A stretch of DNA of 64,000 bases from Hyphomicrobiales bacterium (GTDB taxonomy: Bacteria; Pseudomonadota; Alphaproteobacteria; Rhizobiales; Beijerinckiaceae): positions 199,583 to 263,582 of the forward strand of contig UBZM01000005.1 of the NCBI GenBank assembly GCA_900470095.1, written 5' to 3'. Below are positions 7,401 through 15,617 of the stretch, one piece after another. The notes under the pieces are model-generated. The model searched no databases and had not been told where the DNA came from. It saw only the letters and a list, made by a program, of their open reading frames with translations. Both the position numbers and the translations under genes were made by a program. Numbering within the stretch: the stretch's first letter is position 1; each line of letters opens with the position of its first letter.

Positions 7401-9023
7401 ATGGCGACCCCGATCCTCGACATTGCCGGCTACGGCCTCGACTACGCGACGCCTGCGGGCTTTACCCGCGCGCTCGACGACGTGACGCTCTCCATCGCCC
7501 GGGGCGAGGTGCTCGGCCTCGTCGGCGAATCCGGCTCCGGCAAGACCTCGCTTGCCTGGGCGATCATGCGCCACCTGCCGAAGAGCGCGCGCGAGGCCGG
7601 CGCCATCCGGCTGACGGGCCAGGATCTGCTCAAGACGTCCGAAGCCGAGATCGAGGCAATCCGCGGCAAGCGCATCGGCATGGTGTTCCAGGATCCGAGC
7701 ACCTCGCTCAATCCGACGCTTTCACTCGGCACGCAACTGGCCGAGGTGCTGGTGCGCCATCGCGGCCTGACCCGTAAACAGGCCTGGGCCGAGGGCGAGG
7801 AACGTCTCGCCCATGTCGGCCTGAAGGTGCCCGGCCAGATGATGCGGCGCTACCCGCACGAGGCCTCGGGTGGCGAGAAGCAGCGCGTCGTGATCGCGAC
7901 CGCCTTCGCCTGCCAGCCGGAATGCATCATCTTCGACGAACCGACGACGGCACTCGATGTGATCACGGCCCGCCAGATCCTCGACCTGTTCAAGGAATTG
8001 CAGGCTGAGACCGGTGTCGCCTCGCTCTACATCTCGCATGATCTCGCGCTCGTCTCGCAGATCGCGACCAAGGTCGCGGTGATCCACCGCGGCAAGATCG
8101 TCGAGCAGGGCGCCGTCGCCGAAGTCTTCGCCCGCCCGCGCGATGCCTATACGCAAAAGCTGCTCGCTGCCGTGCCTCGGCCCGACCACCGCCTCGTCGA
8201 CACGGCTGCGCCTGCCGCGGGCAAGCCGCTGGTCGAGGTTGAGAAGGTCAGCGTCCATTACGGCCGCAAACCCTTTCTCGGCCGGCTGCTCGGGCGCGCG
8301 AACACGCAGTTCACCGGCAACCGCGAGGTCAGCCTCTGCGTGATGCCGGGCGAGATCCTCGGCATCGTCGGCGAGTCCGGTTCGGGCAAGTCGACGCTTG
8401 CCAAGGCGATGACCGGCCTCAACCGCTTCGAGGGCGAGATCCGCTTCGCCGGGCGCCGCATCGCGGGGCTCGGCGACATGGACCGCGCCTATCGCCGCGA
8501 TGTCCAGATCATCTTCCAGCACCCGGATTCCTCGCTCAACCCGCGCCAGCGCATTCGCGAGATCCTGTCGCGGCCGCTCGAACTCTATGGCGAGCCCGGC
8601 GCGCGCAAGGATGCGGCTGCGATCGGTGAGCTCTTGGAACAAGTCCGGCTGCCCGCCAGTTTTGCCGAGCGCTACCCGCATCAGCTTTCCGGCGGCGAGA
8701 AGCAGCGCGTCGCGATCGCGCGCGCCTTCGCCTCGAAGCCAAAACTGGTGATCTGCGACGAGATCACCTCGGCGCTCGATGTCTCCGTGCAGGCCTCGGT
8801 GGTCGAGCTGCTGGTCGACCTGCAGAAGCGCTTCGGCACGGCCTATCTCTTCATCACGCACGATCTCAACCTGGTCCGGCAGATCGCCCACCGGGTCGCG
8901 GTGATGTATCGCGGCGACCTCGTCGACCTCGTCGATGTCGCCGCGCTGACCGACGGAACCCTCCACCCCTATACCCGCTCCCTGCTCGACGCCGTGCCGG
9001 CTCCGGCCGCGGCGGCGGCCTGA
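7401..9023 (+). CDS. ABC transporter ATP-binding protein with two fused nucleotide-binding domains (DppD-DppF type)
   Basis: The 540-residue protein contains two complete ATPase halves. The first has Walker A GESGSGKTS, signature ASGGEKQRV and Walker B CIIFDEPTTALD. The second has Walker A GESGSGKST, signature LSGGEKQRV and Walker B LVICDEITSALD. In many Dpp/Opp systems these are separate proteins; fusion into one chain is common in Alphaproteobacteria. In the second Walker B, EI replaces the more usual EP, which keeps the catalytic Glu. It powers the importer formed with the two upstream permeases and starts four bases after the DppC stop. Confidence 0.92.
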   Translation: MATPILDIAGYGLDYATPAGFTRALDDVTLSIARGEVLGLVGESGSGKTSLAWAIMRHLPKSAREAGAIRLTGQDLLKTSEAEIEAIRGKRIGMVFQDPSTSLNPTLSLGTQLAEVLVRHRGLTRKQAWAEGEERLAHVGLKVPGQMMRRYPHEASGGEKQRVVIATAFACQPECIIFDEPTTALDVITARQILDLFKELQAETGVASLYISHDLALVSQIATKVAVIHRGKIVEQGAVAEVFARPRDAYTQKLLAAVPRPDHRLVDTAAPAAGKPLVEVEKVSVHYGRKPFLGRLLGRANTQFTGNREVSLCVMPGEILGIVGESGSGKSTLAKAMTGLNRFEGEIRFAGRRIAGLGDMDRAYRRDVQIIFQHPDSSLNPRQRIREILSRPLELYGEPGARKDAAAIGELLEQVRLPASFAERYPHQLSGGEKQRVAIARAFASKPKLVICDEITSALDVSVQASVVELLVDLQKRFGTAYLFITHDLNLVRQIAHRVAVMYRGDLVDLVDVAALTDGTLHPYTRSLLDAVPAPAAAAA

Positions 9024-9040
9024 CATTCGAGGCCCTGACG

Positions 9041-10261
9041 ATGAATCCCCGCGACCTGATCCATTCCCTCGATGAGAAGGCCTGCCTCGCGCTCCTCTCC
9101 GGCTGGGTGCAGCATAAAAGCTATTCCGAGACCGACGGCGAGCGGGCGCTCGTCCATCATGTCGTCGACCAGATGAAGGCGATGGGCATCGAGGCGGAGG
9201 CGCAGGCCTTCGACGAGGGCCGTCGGGCCAATGCCATCGGGCGCTGGAAGGGCACGGGCGGCGGCAAGAGCCTGATGTTCAACGGCCATCTCGACACGAA
9301 CCCGGCAACCGAGGGCTGGACGGTCGATCCCTGGGGCGGGCTCGTCGACGACCAGTTCATCTACGGCATCGGCGTCTCCAACATGAAGGCGGGCGACGCG
9401 GCCTCCTATTGCGCGGTGAAGACGCTGCTCGATGCCGGCGTGAAGCTGAAGGGCGACGTGGTCCTGACCTATGTCGTCGGCGAACTGCAGGGCGGCGTCG
9501 GCACGGTCGCCGCGATCCGCAACGGCATCCGGGCCGACTATTTCGTCAACAGCGAGCCGACCGACGTGCAGGCCGTGACCATGCACGCCTGCGCCTTCTC
9601 CTTCGTCATCGAACTCGTCGGCAACACGCGCCATCTCTCCAAGCGAGAGCAGGCAGTCGACGCGATCATGGCGGCCTGCGACCTGATCCCGCGGCTGAAC
9701 GGCATGACTTTCTCCGGTGCACTGACCGCCGAGCATGAATCGATCAACCGCGTCCATGTCGGCGTCGTCCATGGCGCGCTCGGCAAGGAACTGCACGAGT
9801 GGCGCGCGCCGCAGGTCGCCGACTATTGCAAGCTCAAGGGCTCCGGCCGCTATGCGCCCGGCCAGACGCAAGAAGGCGCGCTCGCCGACATGCAGCGCGA
9901 GCTCGCCGCGCTGGAGGTTCGCTTCCCCGGCCTGAAGACCACGATCCGCATCGAGAAGAAGGAAGGCCACCAGTCGATGCCGGCCTTCGAGGTCGCCAGG
10001 GATGCGCGCATCGTCAAGACGGTCAACGCGGCCTATGAGGCGGTGCGCGGCGAGAAGCAGCCGACCGGCGCGATCAAGCCGCCGGGCTTCTTCGGCACCG
10101 ATGCTGGCCATCTCTATGCGGAAGCCGGCATGGAAGGCATCGTCTGCGGTCCGGGCGGGCGCTACAACACCATGCCCGACGAGCGCGTCGAGATCCGCGA
10201 CTTCCTCGACATGGTCCGCATCTACATGCTGACCATCCTCGATATCTGCGAAGTGGCGTGA
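9041..10261 (+). CDS. M20-fold protein with degenerate metal site
   Basis: The 406-residue protein has clear M20 architecture, but key residues differ. His83 and Asp85 (NGHLDT) are present. The bridging Asp is Asn114 (GVSNMKAG), the usual DEExGG reads GELQGG (147-152), so the zinc-ligand Glu is replaced by Leu149 while Glu148 is kept, EPT is present (Glu172), and the last ligand His is Asn376 (RYNTMPDE). Three of five canonical zinc ligands are therefore lost, and a standard di-zinc peptidase is unlikely. It could be a different hydrolase, a binding protein or a partner of the M24-like protein. It sits after the ABC ATPase and overlaps the next start by four bases (GTGA). Confidence 0.82.
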   Translation: MNPRDLIHSLDEKACLALLSGWVQHKSYSETDGERALVHHVVDQMKAMGIEAEAQAFDEGRRANAIGRWKGTGGGKSLMFNGHLDTNPATEGWTVDPWGGLVDDQFIYGIGVSNMKAGDAASYCAVKTLLDAGVKLKGDVVLTYVVGELQGGVGTVAAIRNGIRADYFVNSEPTDVQAVTMHACAFSFVIELVGNTRHLSKREQAVDAIMAACDLIPRLNGMTFSGALTAEHESINRVHVGVVHGALGKELHEWRAPQVADYCKLKGSGRYAPGQTQEGALADMQRELAALEVRFPGLKTTIRIEKKEGHQSMPAFEVARDARIVKTVNAAYEAVRGEKQPTGAIKPPGFFGTDAGHLYAEAGMEGIVCGPGGRYNTMPDERVEIRDFLDMVRIYMLTILDICEVA

Positions 10262-11394
10262 GCCTGCTCTTCCCGCGCGAGGAGTTCGCGGGGCGGGTGG
10301 CGCGAGCCCGCTCTGCGATGGCGGACGCCGGCGCGGAGCTTCTGCTGGTCGACCATGCCGAGTGCCTGGCCTGGCTGACGGGCTTTACCGTCTCGGAGAC
10401 GATGTATCGCGCGGCTTTCCTGCCGCGCGACGGCGAACCCTGGTTCGTGCTGCGCGAGCTCGACGCCGGGCCCTGCCGTGACGCCTGCTGGTTTGTCGAT
10501 ATCGTCGGATTTCCCGATGGCGCCGAGCCGCATGCCGTGATGGCGGATGAAATCCGTCGCCGCGGCCTCGGCAACGCGCGGATCGGCGCCGATCATCTCT
10601 CCTACGGCTTTACGGCCGCGACGCGCGACCGGTTCGCAGCGCTGCTGCCGCAGGCGCGCTTCGTCGACCTGCCGGGGGCGAGCGACCTGCTCCGGGCGGT
10701 GAAAACGCCGGCCGAAATCGACCAGATCGCGGCAGCCGCGGCGATCGCTGACAGGGCGATGATGGCGATCGCGGAGAGGGCGCGGCCCGGGTTGTCGCCG
10801 CGGGCGGCCGCAGCCATTGCCGCCGCCTGCTTCCTGGAGAACGGCGCCGACACGGGTGAAACCGGTCCCATCCTGCCCGGCATTGGCGACCACGAATTCC
10901 TGCACGGCGTGATGACGGCGCAGCCGCTCGCCGAGGGGGACATCTTGCATGTCGAACTGATCCCGAAGCTGCGCCATTACGGCGCCCGACTGATGCGCCC
11001 CGTCCTGATTGGCGGGGACGAACGTGGGCTCACCCCGCTCGCCGAGCGCCTGGTCGCGCTCCAGGACGAGCAGTTCGCAGCCATGCGGCCGGGCGCCCTG
11101 GCCTGCCACGTCGATGCCGTGCTGCGCGACGCCGTGCTGGGCGAGAGCCTGCGTCGGGCTTACGACAACGTCACCGGTTACACGCTCGGTCTCTACGCTC
11201 GCACGCCGCGCCCCAGCGACTTCTCTCGCGTGTTCCTGCCGAATGCGCGCTGGCGGCTCGAAGAGGGCATGGTCTTCCACATGTACACGACGGCCGGTGG
11301 CTTAGGGTTCAGCGAGACCATCGTGATCGAAAGCGACGGCTGCAGGCGCCTGAGTTCGCTGCCCCGAAAGCTGCTCTCAAGCACCGTGCATTGA
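10258..11394 (+). CDS. M24-fold (creatinase/ectoine hydrolase/Xaa-Pro peptidase-like) hydrolase
   Basis: The 378-residue protein has an N-terminal creatinase-type domain (about 1-145) and a C-terminal pita-bread domain (about 150-370). Positions that bind the two metals in aminopeptidases read Glu233 (HVELIP), Ala243 (YGARLMRPV), Tyr308 (TGYTLG), Tyr343 (FHMYTT) and Glu353 (FSETIV), so four of the five differ. Creatinase also lacks the metals, and the motif around GDILHVELIPKLRHY resembles creatinase/DoeA-type enzymes, which cut C-N bonds in small molecules. Translation starts at GTG 10258, coupled to the preceding stop. It is the last gene of the operon. Confidence 0.8.
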   Translation: MSLLFPREEFAGRVARARSAMADAGAELLLVDHAECLAWLTGFTVSETMYRAAFLPRDGEPWFVLRELDAGPCRDACWFVDIVGFPDGAEPHAVMADEIRRRGLGNARIGADHLSYGFTAATRDRFAALLPQARFVDLPGASDLLRAVKTPAEIDQIAAAAAIADRAMMAIAERARPGLSPRAAAAIAAACFLENGADTGETGPILPGIGDHEFLHGVMTAQPLAEGDILHVELIPKLRHYGARLMRPVLIGGDERGLTPLAERLVALQDEQFAAMRPGALACHVDAVLRDAVLGESLRRAYDNVTGYTLGLYARTPRPSDFSRVFLPNARWRLEEGMVFHMYTTAGGLGFSETIVIESDGCRRLSSLPRKLLSSTVH

Positions 11395-12017
11395 AGCGTC
11401 GTCCGACGCCGGTTTCGGTCCCGGTGCGGATTGCGATTGGGCAGGGCGCCCGTGGCTCCAATGTGCGGCGATTGTCCGGGCTGCGACGGGCGCCGAATGT
11501 CTGCCTCTGCCGTACGGGCGAGACGTAGCCGCAGAGGCCGGGGGCAGGGGCTGGAGCAAGGGAGGCGACTGGCCGCTGATGACTGCCGAACTTCGCTAGC
11601 GTCTGCTGGGATCACGATTGCAGCGATAGGCGTCCCGGACCCGCGGGGCAGGGTGTCTCGGTGCGCGGCCGCGGCGTGCCGCTTTGGCCCTTCCTGGCGA
11701 ACAGGACCGCGCCTGCGGCAGACGGCCAGAACACGGCCACGACCTCACCACATCCAGAATTCGCTGAACTTGTGCGATGCAGCAAAAAAAAACGAATGCA
11801 TTGCAATATGTTATCCGCCGCCATCATTGTTTGACATGTTTAGCGATTGAGTGTTCACTAAACAAATCGCTGAACTTGGACGGCTCGTTCCGAGGCGGCG
11901 TGAGGAAACATCCCGCGTCGGCTGTGCCCCATATTGCGGCTGTGCCCTTCGCGGTCGCGCAGGTTCGCCCGTCACCCCCATGACGGCTGGTGACGGCACG
12001 CCAACGGAGGGAAGCAC
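11395..12017. other. Intergenic region, 623 bases, with promoter-like AT-rich block
   Basis: The first 370 bases are GC-rich with no supported gene; a short GCGTCG/CGACGC dyad near 11396 might help end the upstream transcript. From about 11776 the composition becomes AT-rich (nine consecutive A, then a perfect TTGACA at 11831) and carries the dyads described in a separate entry. The ABC/dihydroxyacetone kinase operon begins at 12018. Confidence 0.6.
11831..11878 (+). promoter_or_regulatory. Putative promoter and operator of the ABC/dihydroxyacetone kinase operon
   Basis: A perfect -35 box TTGACA (11831-11836) is followed by nested dyads: TGTTTAG (11837-11843) with CTAAACA (11858-11864), AGTG-TT-CACT (11850-11859), and AGCGATT (11842-11848) with AATCGCT (11865-11871). 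The 12-base sequence TCGCTGAACTTG occurs at 11867-11878 and again at 11762-11773. No good -10 box is evident at 17 bases, suggesting activator dependence. The regulator is unknown; the HTH protein encoded at 20694 is a candidate. Confidence 0.5.
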
Positions 12018-13346
12018 ATGACACAATTCAGGACATGGATGCTGGCCGCGACCATTGCCGGGAGCTCCGCGCTCGCTGCCACGGGAGCCGAGGCGCAGGG
12101 CAAGTCGCTGACGCTCTGCTGGGCGGCCTGGGACCCGGCCAATGCGCTGGTCGAGCTCTCCAAGGACTTCACCGCCAAGACCAATATCGCGATGAAGTTC
12201 GAGTTCGTACCCTGGCCGAATTTCGCCGACCGCATGCTCAACGAGCTCAATTCCAAGGGCAAGCTCTGCGACCTGATCATCGGTGACTCGCAGTGGATCG
12301 GCGGCTCCGCCGAGAACAAGCACTATGTGAAGCTGAACGATTTCTTCGCCAAGGAAGGCATCAAGATCGACGATTTCATGCCGGCGACCGTCACCGGCTA
12401 TGCCGAATGGCCTAAGAACACGCCGAACTACTGGGCGCTGCCGGCCATGGGGGATGCGCTCGGCTGGACCTACCGCAAGGACTGGTTCTCCAGGCCCGAG
12501 CTGCAGGCCGAATTCAAGGCCAAATACAACCGCGAGCTCGCCGCGCCGAAGTCGCAGACCGAGCTGAAGCAGATCGCCGAGTTCTTCCAGGGCCGCGACA
12601 TCGACGGCAAGAAGGTCTATGGCGCGGCGATCTTCACCGAGCGTGGCTCGGAAGGCATCACGATGGGCGTCGCCAACGCGCTCTATCCTTTCGGCTTCAA
12701 ATATGAGGACCCGAAGAAGCCCTACGCCATGGCCGGTTTCGTCAACTCCGAGGATGCCGTGAAGGGCCTGGAGTTCTACAAGTCCCTGTACAAGTGCTGC
12801 ACCCCGCCGGGCTACTCCAACGCCTATATGCAGGAGGGCCTGGACGCTTTCAAATCCGGGCAGGCTGCCCTGCAGATGAACTGGTTCGCCTTCTTTCCCG
12901 GCCTGTACAAGGATCCCAATGTCGGCGGCGACAGGATCGGCTTCTTCGTCAATCCGCCTGAGAAGGAGAAGGGCTCGCAGCTCGGCGGGCAGGGCCTCTC
13001 GGTCGTCGCCTATTCGCCGAACCAGGCCGAGGCGCTGTCCTACGTCAAATGGTTCGCCTCGCTCGACGTGCAGAAGAAGTGGTGGGAGCTTGGCGGCTAT
13101 ACTTGCCACAAGGGCGTGCTGAACGATCCTGGTTTCGCCAAATCCGCGCCCTTCGCGGCTGATTTCCTCGTCGCCATGGGCCAGGTCGTCGATTTCTGGG
13201 CCGAGCCTTCCTACGCGCAGTTGCTGCAGGCGGAACAGGCGCGCGTCCACGACTATGTCGTGGCGGAGAAGGGTACCGCCAAACAGGCGCTCGACCTGCT
13301 GATCCAGGATTGGACCAAGGTCTTCAAGGAAGACGGCAAGTTCTGA
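12018..13346 (+). CDS. ABC transporter extracellular carbohydrate-binding protein (family 1)
   Basis: The 442-residue protein has a Sec signal peptide (about residues 1-28, ending ATGAEAQG) and the SBP_bac_1 fold typical of sugar and polyol importers. Four cysteines are present in the mature chain, among them the adjacent pair YKCCTPPGY. The start ATG has GGAGGGAAG upstream. It opens an operon that continues through two permeases, a small membrane protein, two ATPases and dihydroxyacetone kinase genes. The substrate is therefore probably a polyol or sugar whose breakdown yields dihydroxyacetone, but specificity cannot be read from sequence. Confidence 0.88.
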   Translation: MTQFRTWMLAATIAGSSALAATGAEAQGKSLTLCWAAWDPANALVELSKDFTAKTNIAMKFEFVPWPNFADRMLNELNSKGKLCDLIIGDSQWIGGSAENKHYVKLNDFFAKEGIKIDDFMPATVTGYAEWPKNTPNYWALPAMGDALGWTYRKDWFSRPELQAEFKAKYNRELAAPKSQTELKQIAEFFQGRDIDGKKVYGAAIFTERGSEGITMGVANALYPFGFKYEDPKKPYAMAGFVNSEDAVKGLEFYKSLYKCCTPPGYSNAYMQEGLDAFKSGQAALQMNWFAFFPGLYKDPNVGGDRIGFFVNPPEKEKGSQLGGQGLSVVAYSPNQAEALSYVKWFASLDVQKKWWELGGYTCHKGVLNDPGFAKSAPFAADFLVAMGQVVDFWAEPSYAQLLQAEQARVHDYVVAEKGTAKQALDLLIQDWTKVFKEDGKF

Positions 13347-13378
13347 CGCAAGCGGGCCTTCGCCCCCAGCCGAACCGG

Positions 13379-13407
13379 GGCTGCGCCGCATCGCAGGTGG
13401 CGCAGCC
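13379..13407 (+). other. RNA hairpin between binding-protein and permease genes
   Basis: GGCTGCGCC (13379-13387) pairs perfectly with GGCGCAGCC (13399-13407) around an 11-base loop. No U-run follows. It occupies the same place as the hairpins at 5505-5597 in the peptide-type operon: directly after a binding-protein gene and before its first permease. Confidence 0.6.
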
Positions 13408-13441
13408 AGTCCCCGACCTTGCCTTTGAACGGTGCTGAGTC

Positions 13442-14404
13442 ATGAATGCGAGCGACGTCACCGGCATCAGGAGCGCGGCAGCGATGCGCGCAGCCTATCC
13501 CCCGATCGCCCACCGGGTCCGGGGCCTCAGCGACAAGGCCATCGCCTGGATCTTCATCGCGCCGACGATGATCCTCCTGCTCGCGATCAACCTGTTCCCG
13601 CTGATCTGGACGATCCAGCTCTCCTTCACCAATTACCGCGCCAATCGCCCCAATGCACCGCTGCGCAATGTCGGGCTCGAGCACTACCAGACGATCCTGT
13701 CGGATCCGGAAATCTGGCAGCGCATGCAGGCGACGGCGCATTTCGTGTTCTGGACGATCCTGCTGCAGACCGTCATCGGCTTCGCGCTGGCCTACCTGAT
13801 CGACCGCAAATTCCGCGGCCATGGCTTCTGGACCACGCTGATCCTGATCCCGATGATGCTGTCGCCGGCGGTGGTCGGCAATTTCTGGACCTTCCTGTAC
13901 CAGCCGCAGATCGGCCTGTTCAATTATGTGGTCTCGTTCTTCTCCGGCATTCCGCCGTCCTCCTTCCAGATGCTCGGCGATGTGAACCTGAGCCCCTGGG
14001 CGATCATCATCGTCGATACCTGGATGTGGGCGCCCTACGTGATGCTGATCTGCCTCGCCGGCCTGCGCTCGATCCCGGACTACATCTACGAGGCGGCCGA
14101 GGTCGACCGGGCCAGCAACTGGCGGCAATTCATCTCGATCACACTGCCGATGTGCCTGCCCTTCATCATGCTGGCCGTGCTCTTCCGCGGCATCGAGAAC
14201 TTCAAGATGTTCGACATGGTCAATCTCCTGACCTCGGGCGGGCCGGGCTCGACCACCGAACTCGCCTCGATCACGCTGAAGCGCGCCGCCTTCGAGGCCT
14301 GGCGTACCGGCTATTCCTCCGCCTTCGCGATCATCCTGTTCGTCGCCGTGTTCGGGCTGGCGAACATCTATGTGAAGGCGCTGAACAAGGTGAAGGCACG
14401 ATGA
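13442..14404 (+). CDS. ABC transporter permease, MalF/UgpA type
   Basis: The 320-residue protein has six predicted membrane helices after a 35-residue cytoplasmic lead, and the coupling loop YEAAEVDRASNWRQFISITL, a good match to carbohydrate uptake family EAA loops. It forms the membrane channel with the next permease, which it overlaps by ATGA at 14401-14404. An overlapping open frame starting at 13432 is an out-of-frame extension of the second permease and is not real. Confidence 0.9.
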   Translation: MNASDVTGIRSAAAMRAAYPPIAHRVRGLSDKAIAWIFIAPTMILLLAINLFPLIWTIQLSFTNYRANRPNAPLRNVGLEHYQTILSDPEIWQRMQATAHFVFWTILLQTVIGFALAYLIDRKFRGHGFWTTLILIPMMLSPAVVGNFWTFLYQPQIGLFNYVVSFFSGIPPSSFQMLGDVNLSPWAIIIVDTWMWAPYVMLICLAGLRSIPDYIYEAAEVDRASNWRQFISITLPMCLPFIMLAVLFRGIENFKMFDMVNLLTSGGPGSTTELASITLKRAAFEAWRTGYSSAFAIILFVAVFGLANIYVKALNKVKAR

Positions 14405-15369
14405 GTGGCGCTCTCTCCACGGCCCATTCCGTCGTCGCGCCGAGCGGACGCGTCAAGCTGCTGGCCGGCACCATCGTCGTTCTCTACGCGCTGGTGGCGA
14501 TCGTGCCGCTGCTCTGGATCGGCCTGACCAGCATCAAGACGCCGCCGGATTCGATCTCCTACCCGCCCAAGGTCGTGCCCTTCCTGCATTTCGAGCCTTC
14601 GATCGAAGGCTATTGCAACCTGTTCAACACGCGCTCGCGCCAGACGGCGGATTATCTCGCCTCGCTCCCGCCAGCGAATTCCGCCTGCGAAGAGATCACG
14701 CGCTCGCGCAGCATGGTGGTCGTCGGCCCGTCGAATTATGTGCCGCGCTTCGTCAATTCGCTGATCATCGCTTTCGGCTCGACGCTGCTCTCGGTGGGGC
14801 TGGGCACCTGCGCGGCCTATGCCTTCTCGCGCTTCAAGGTGCCGCTGAAGGACGACCTGCTGTTCTTCATCCTGTCGACACGGATGATGCCGCCGATCGC
14901 CGTCGCGATCCCGATCTTCCTGATGTATCGCGAGCTCGGCCTCTCCGACACGCGGCTGGGAATGATCCTGCTCTACACCTCGGTCAACGTCTCGCTGGCC
15001 GTCTGGCTGCTCAAGGGCTTCATCGACGAGATCCCACGCGAATATGAGGAAGCGGCGATGATCGACGGCTATACGCGGCTGCAGGCCTTCCGCAAGGTCG
15101 TGCTGCCGCAGGCCACGACCGGCATCGTCGCGACCGCGATCTTCTGCCTGATCTTCGCCTGGAATGAATATGCCTTCGCCGTGCTGCTCACCTCGGGCAC
15201 GGCGCAGACCGCGCCGCCCTTCATCCCGATCATCATCGGCGAGGGCGGCCAGGATTGGCCGGCCGTGGCGGCCGGAACGACGCTGTTCCTGATCCCGATC
15301 CTGGTTTTCACCGTGCTGCTGCGCAAGCACCTCCTGCGCGGCATCACCTTCGGTGCGGTGCGCAAATGA
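14401..15369 (+). CDS. ABC transporter permease, MalG/UgpE type
   Basis: The 322-residue protein has six predicted helices and the coupling loop YEEAAMIDGYTRLQAFRKVV. Between helix 1 and helix 2 is a long periplasmic segment (about residues 45-115) with two cysteines (GYCNLF and SACEEIT) that could form a disulfide; this loop is longer than in many MalG-type permeases. The ATG at 14401 overlaps the upstream stop. Its own stop overlaps the start of the small membrane protein. Confidence 0.9.
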   Translation: MSGALSTAHSVVAPSGRVKLLAGTIVVLYALVAIVPLLWIGLTSIKTPPDSISYPPKVVPFLHFEPSIEGYCNLFNTRSRQTADYLASLPPANSACEEITRSRSMVVVGPSNYVPRFVNSLIIAFGSTLLSVGLGTCAAYAFSRFKVPLKDDLLFFILSTRMMPPIAVAIPIFLMYRELGLSDTRLGMILLYTSVNVSLAVWLLKGFIDEIPREYEEAAMIDGYTRLQAFRKVVLPQATTGIVATAIFCLIFAWNEYAFAVLLTSGTAQTAPPFIPIIIGEGGQDWPAVAAGTTLFLIPILVFTVLLRKHLLRGITFGAVRK

Positions 15370-15614
15370 ACCTGCAAGTGAACCGGCAAGGGAACCGGTA
15401 TCCGAGCCATCCCCGGGAGCCGCAAGGTGCGGCCGCATCGCGCTGGCCAAAGGCGCTGCGACGCGGACCGATGGAGATACTGGCGACGGTGCTGATCTCG
15501 GCCGGGGTGCTGATGCTGCTGCAGCCCTTCTCGCTGACGCTCTACGGCTATTCCTTCGTCACGACCTTGATCGGCGTCGTCATGTTCACCTTCGTCACCA
15601 AATTCCCGGAGTGA
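15366..15614 (+). CDS. Small two-helix membrane protein in ABC operon
   Basis: This 82-residue protein has a basic N-terminal half (about 1-35, rich in Arg and Pro) and two hydrophobic segments (about 38-55 and 60-78) ending TFVTKFPE. I do not recognise a named family. The ATG overlaps the permease stop, and the next ATPase starts four bases after its stop, so it is translated as part of the transporter operon. It may be a minor subunit or stabiliser of the permease pair. An internal start at 15471 would give just the hydrophobic part; neither start has a strong Shine-Dalgarno. Confidence 0.7.
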   Translation: MNLQVNRQGNRYPSHPREPQGAAASRWPKALRRGPMEILATVLISAGVLMLLQPFSLTLYGYSFVTTLIGVVMFTFVTKFPE

Positions 15615-15617
15615 GCC

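Noticed and set aside
10258-11394. Pseudogene interpretation of the M24-like gene because metal ligands are missing
   Set aside because: The frame is intact, translationally coupled and full length, and creatinase-type relatives naturally lack the metals.
11786-11794. Run of nine A as a slippage or frameshift site
   Set aside because: It lies in a non-coding region before the promoter, so no reading frame is affected.
13432-15369. A single 645-residue fused permease
   Set aside because: The first half is an out-of-frame reading of the MalF-type gene. Two permeases overlap by ATGA at 14401.
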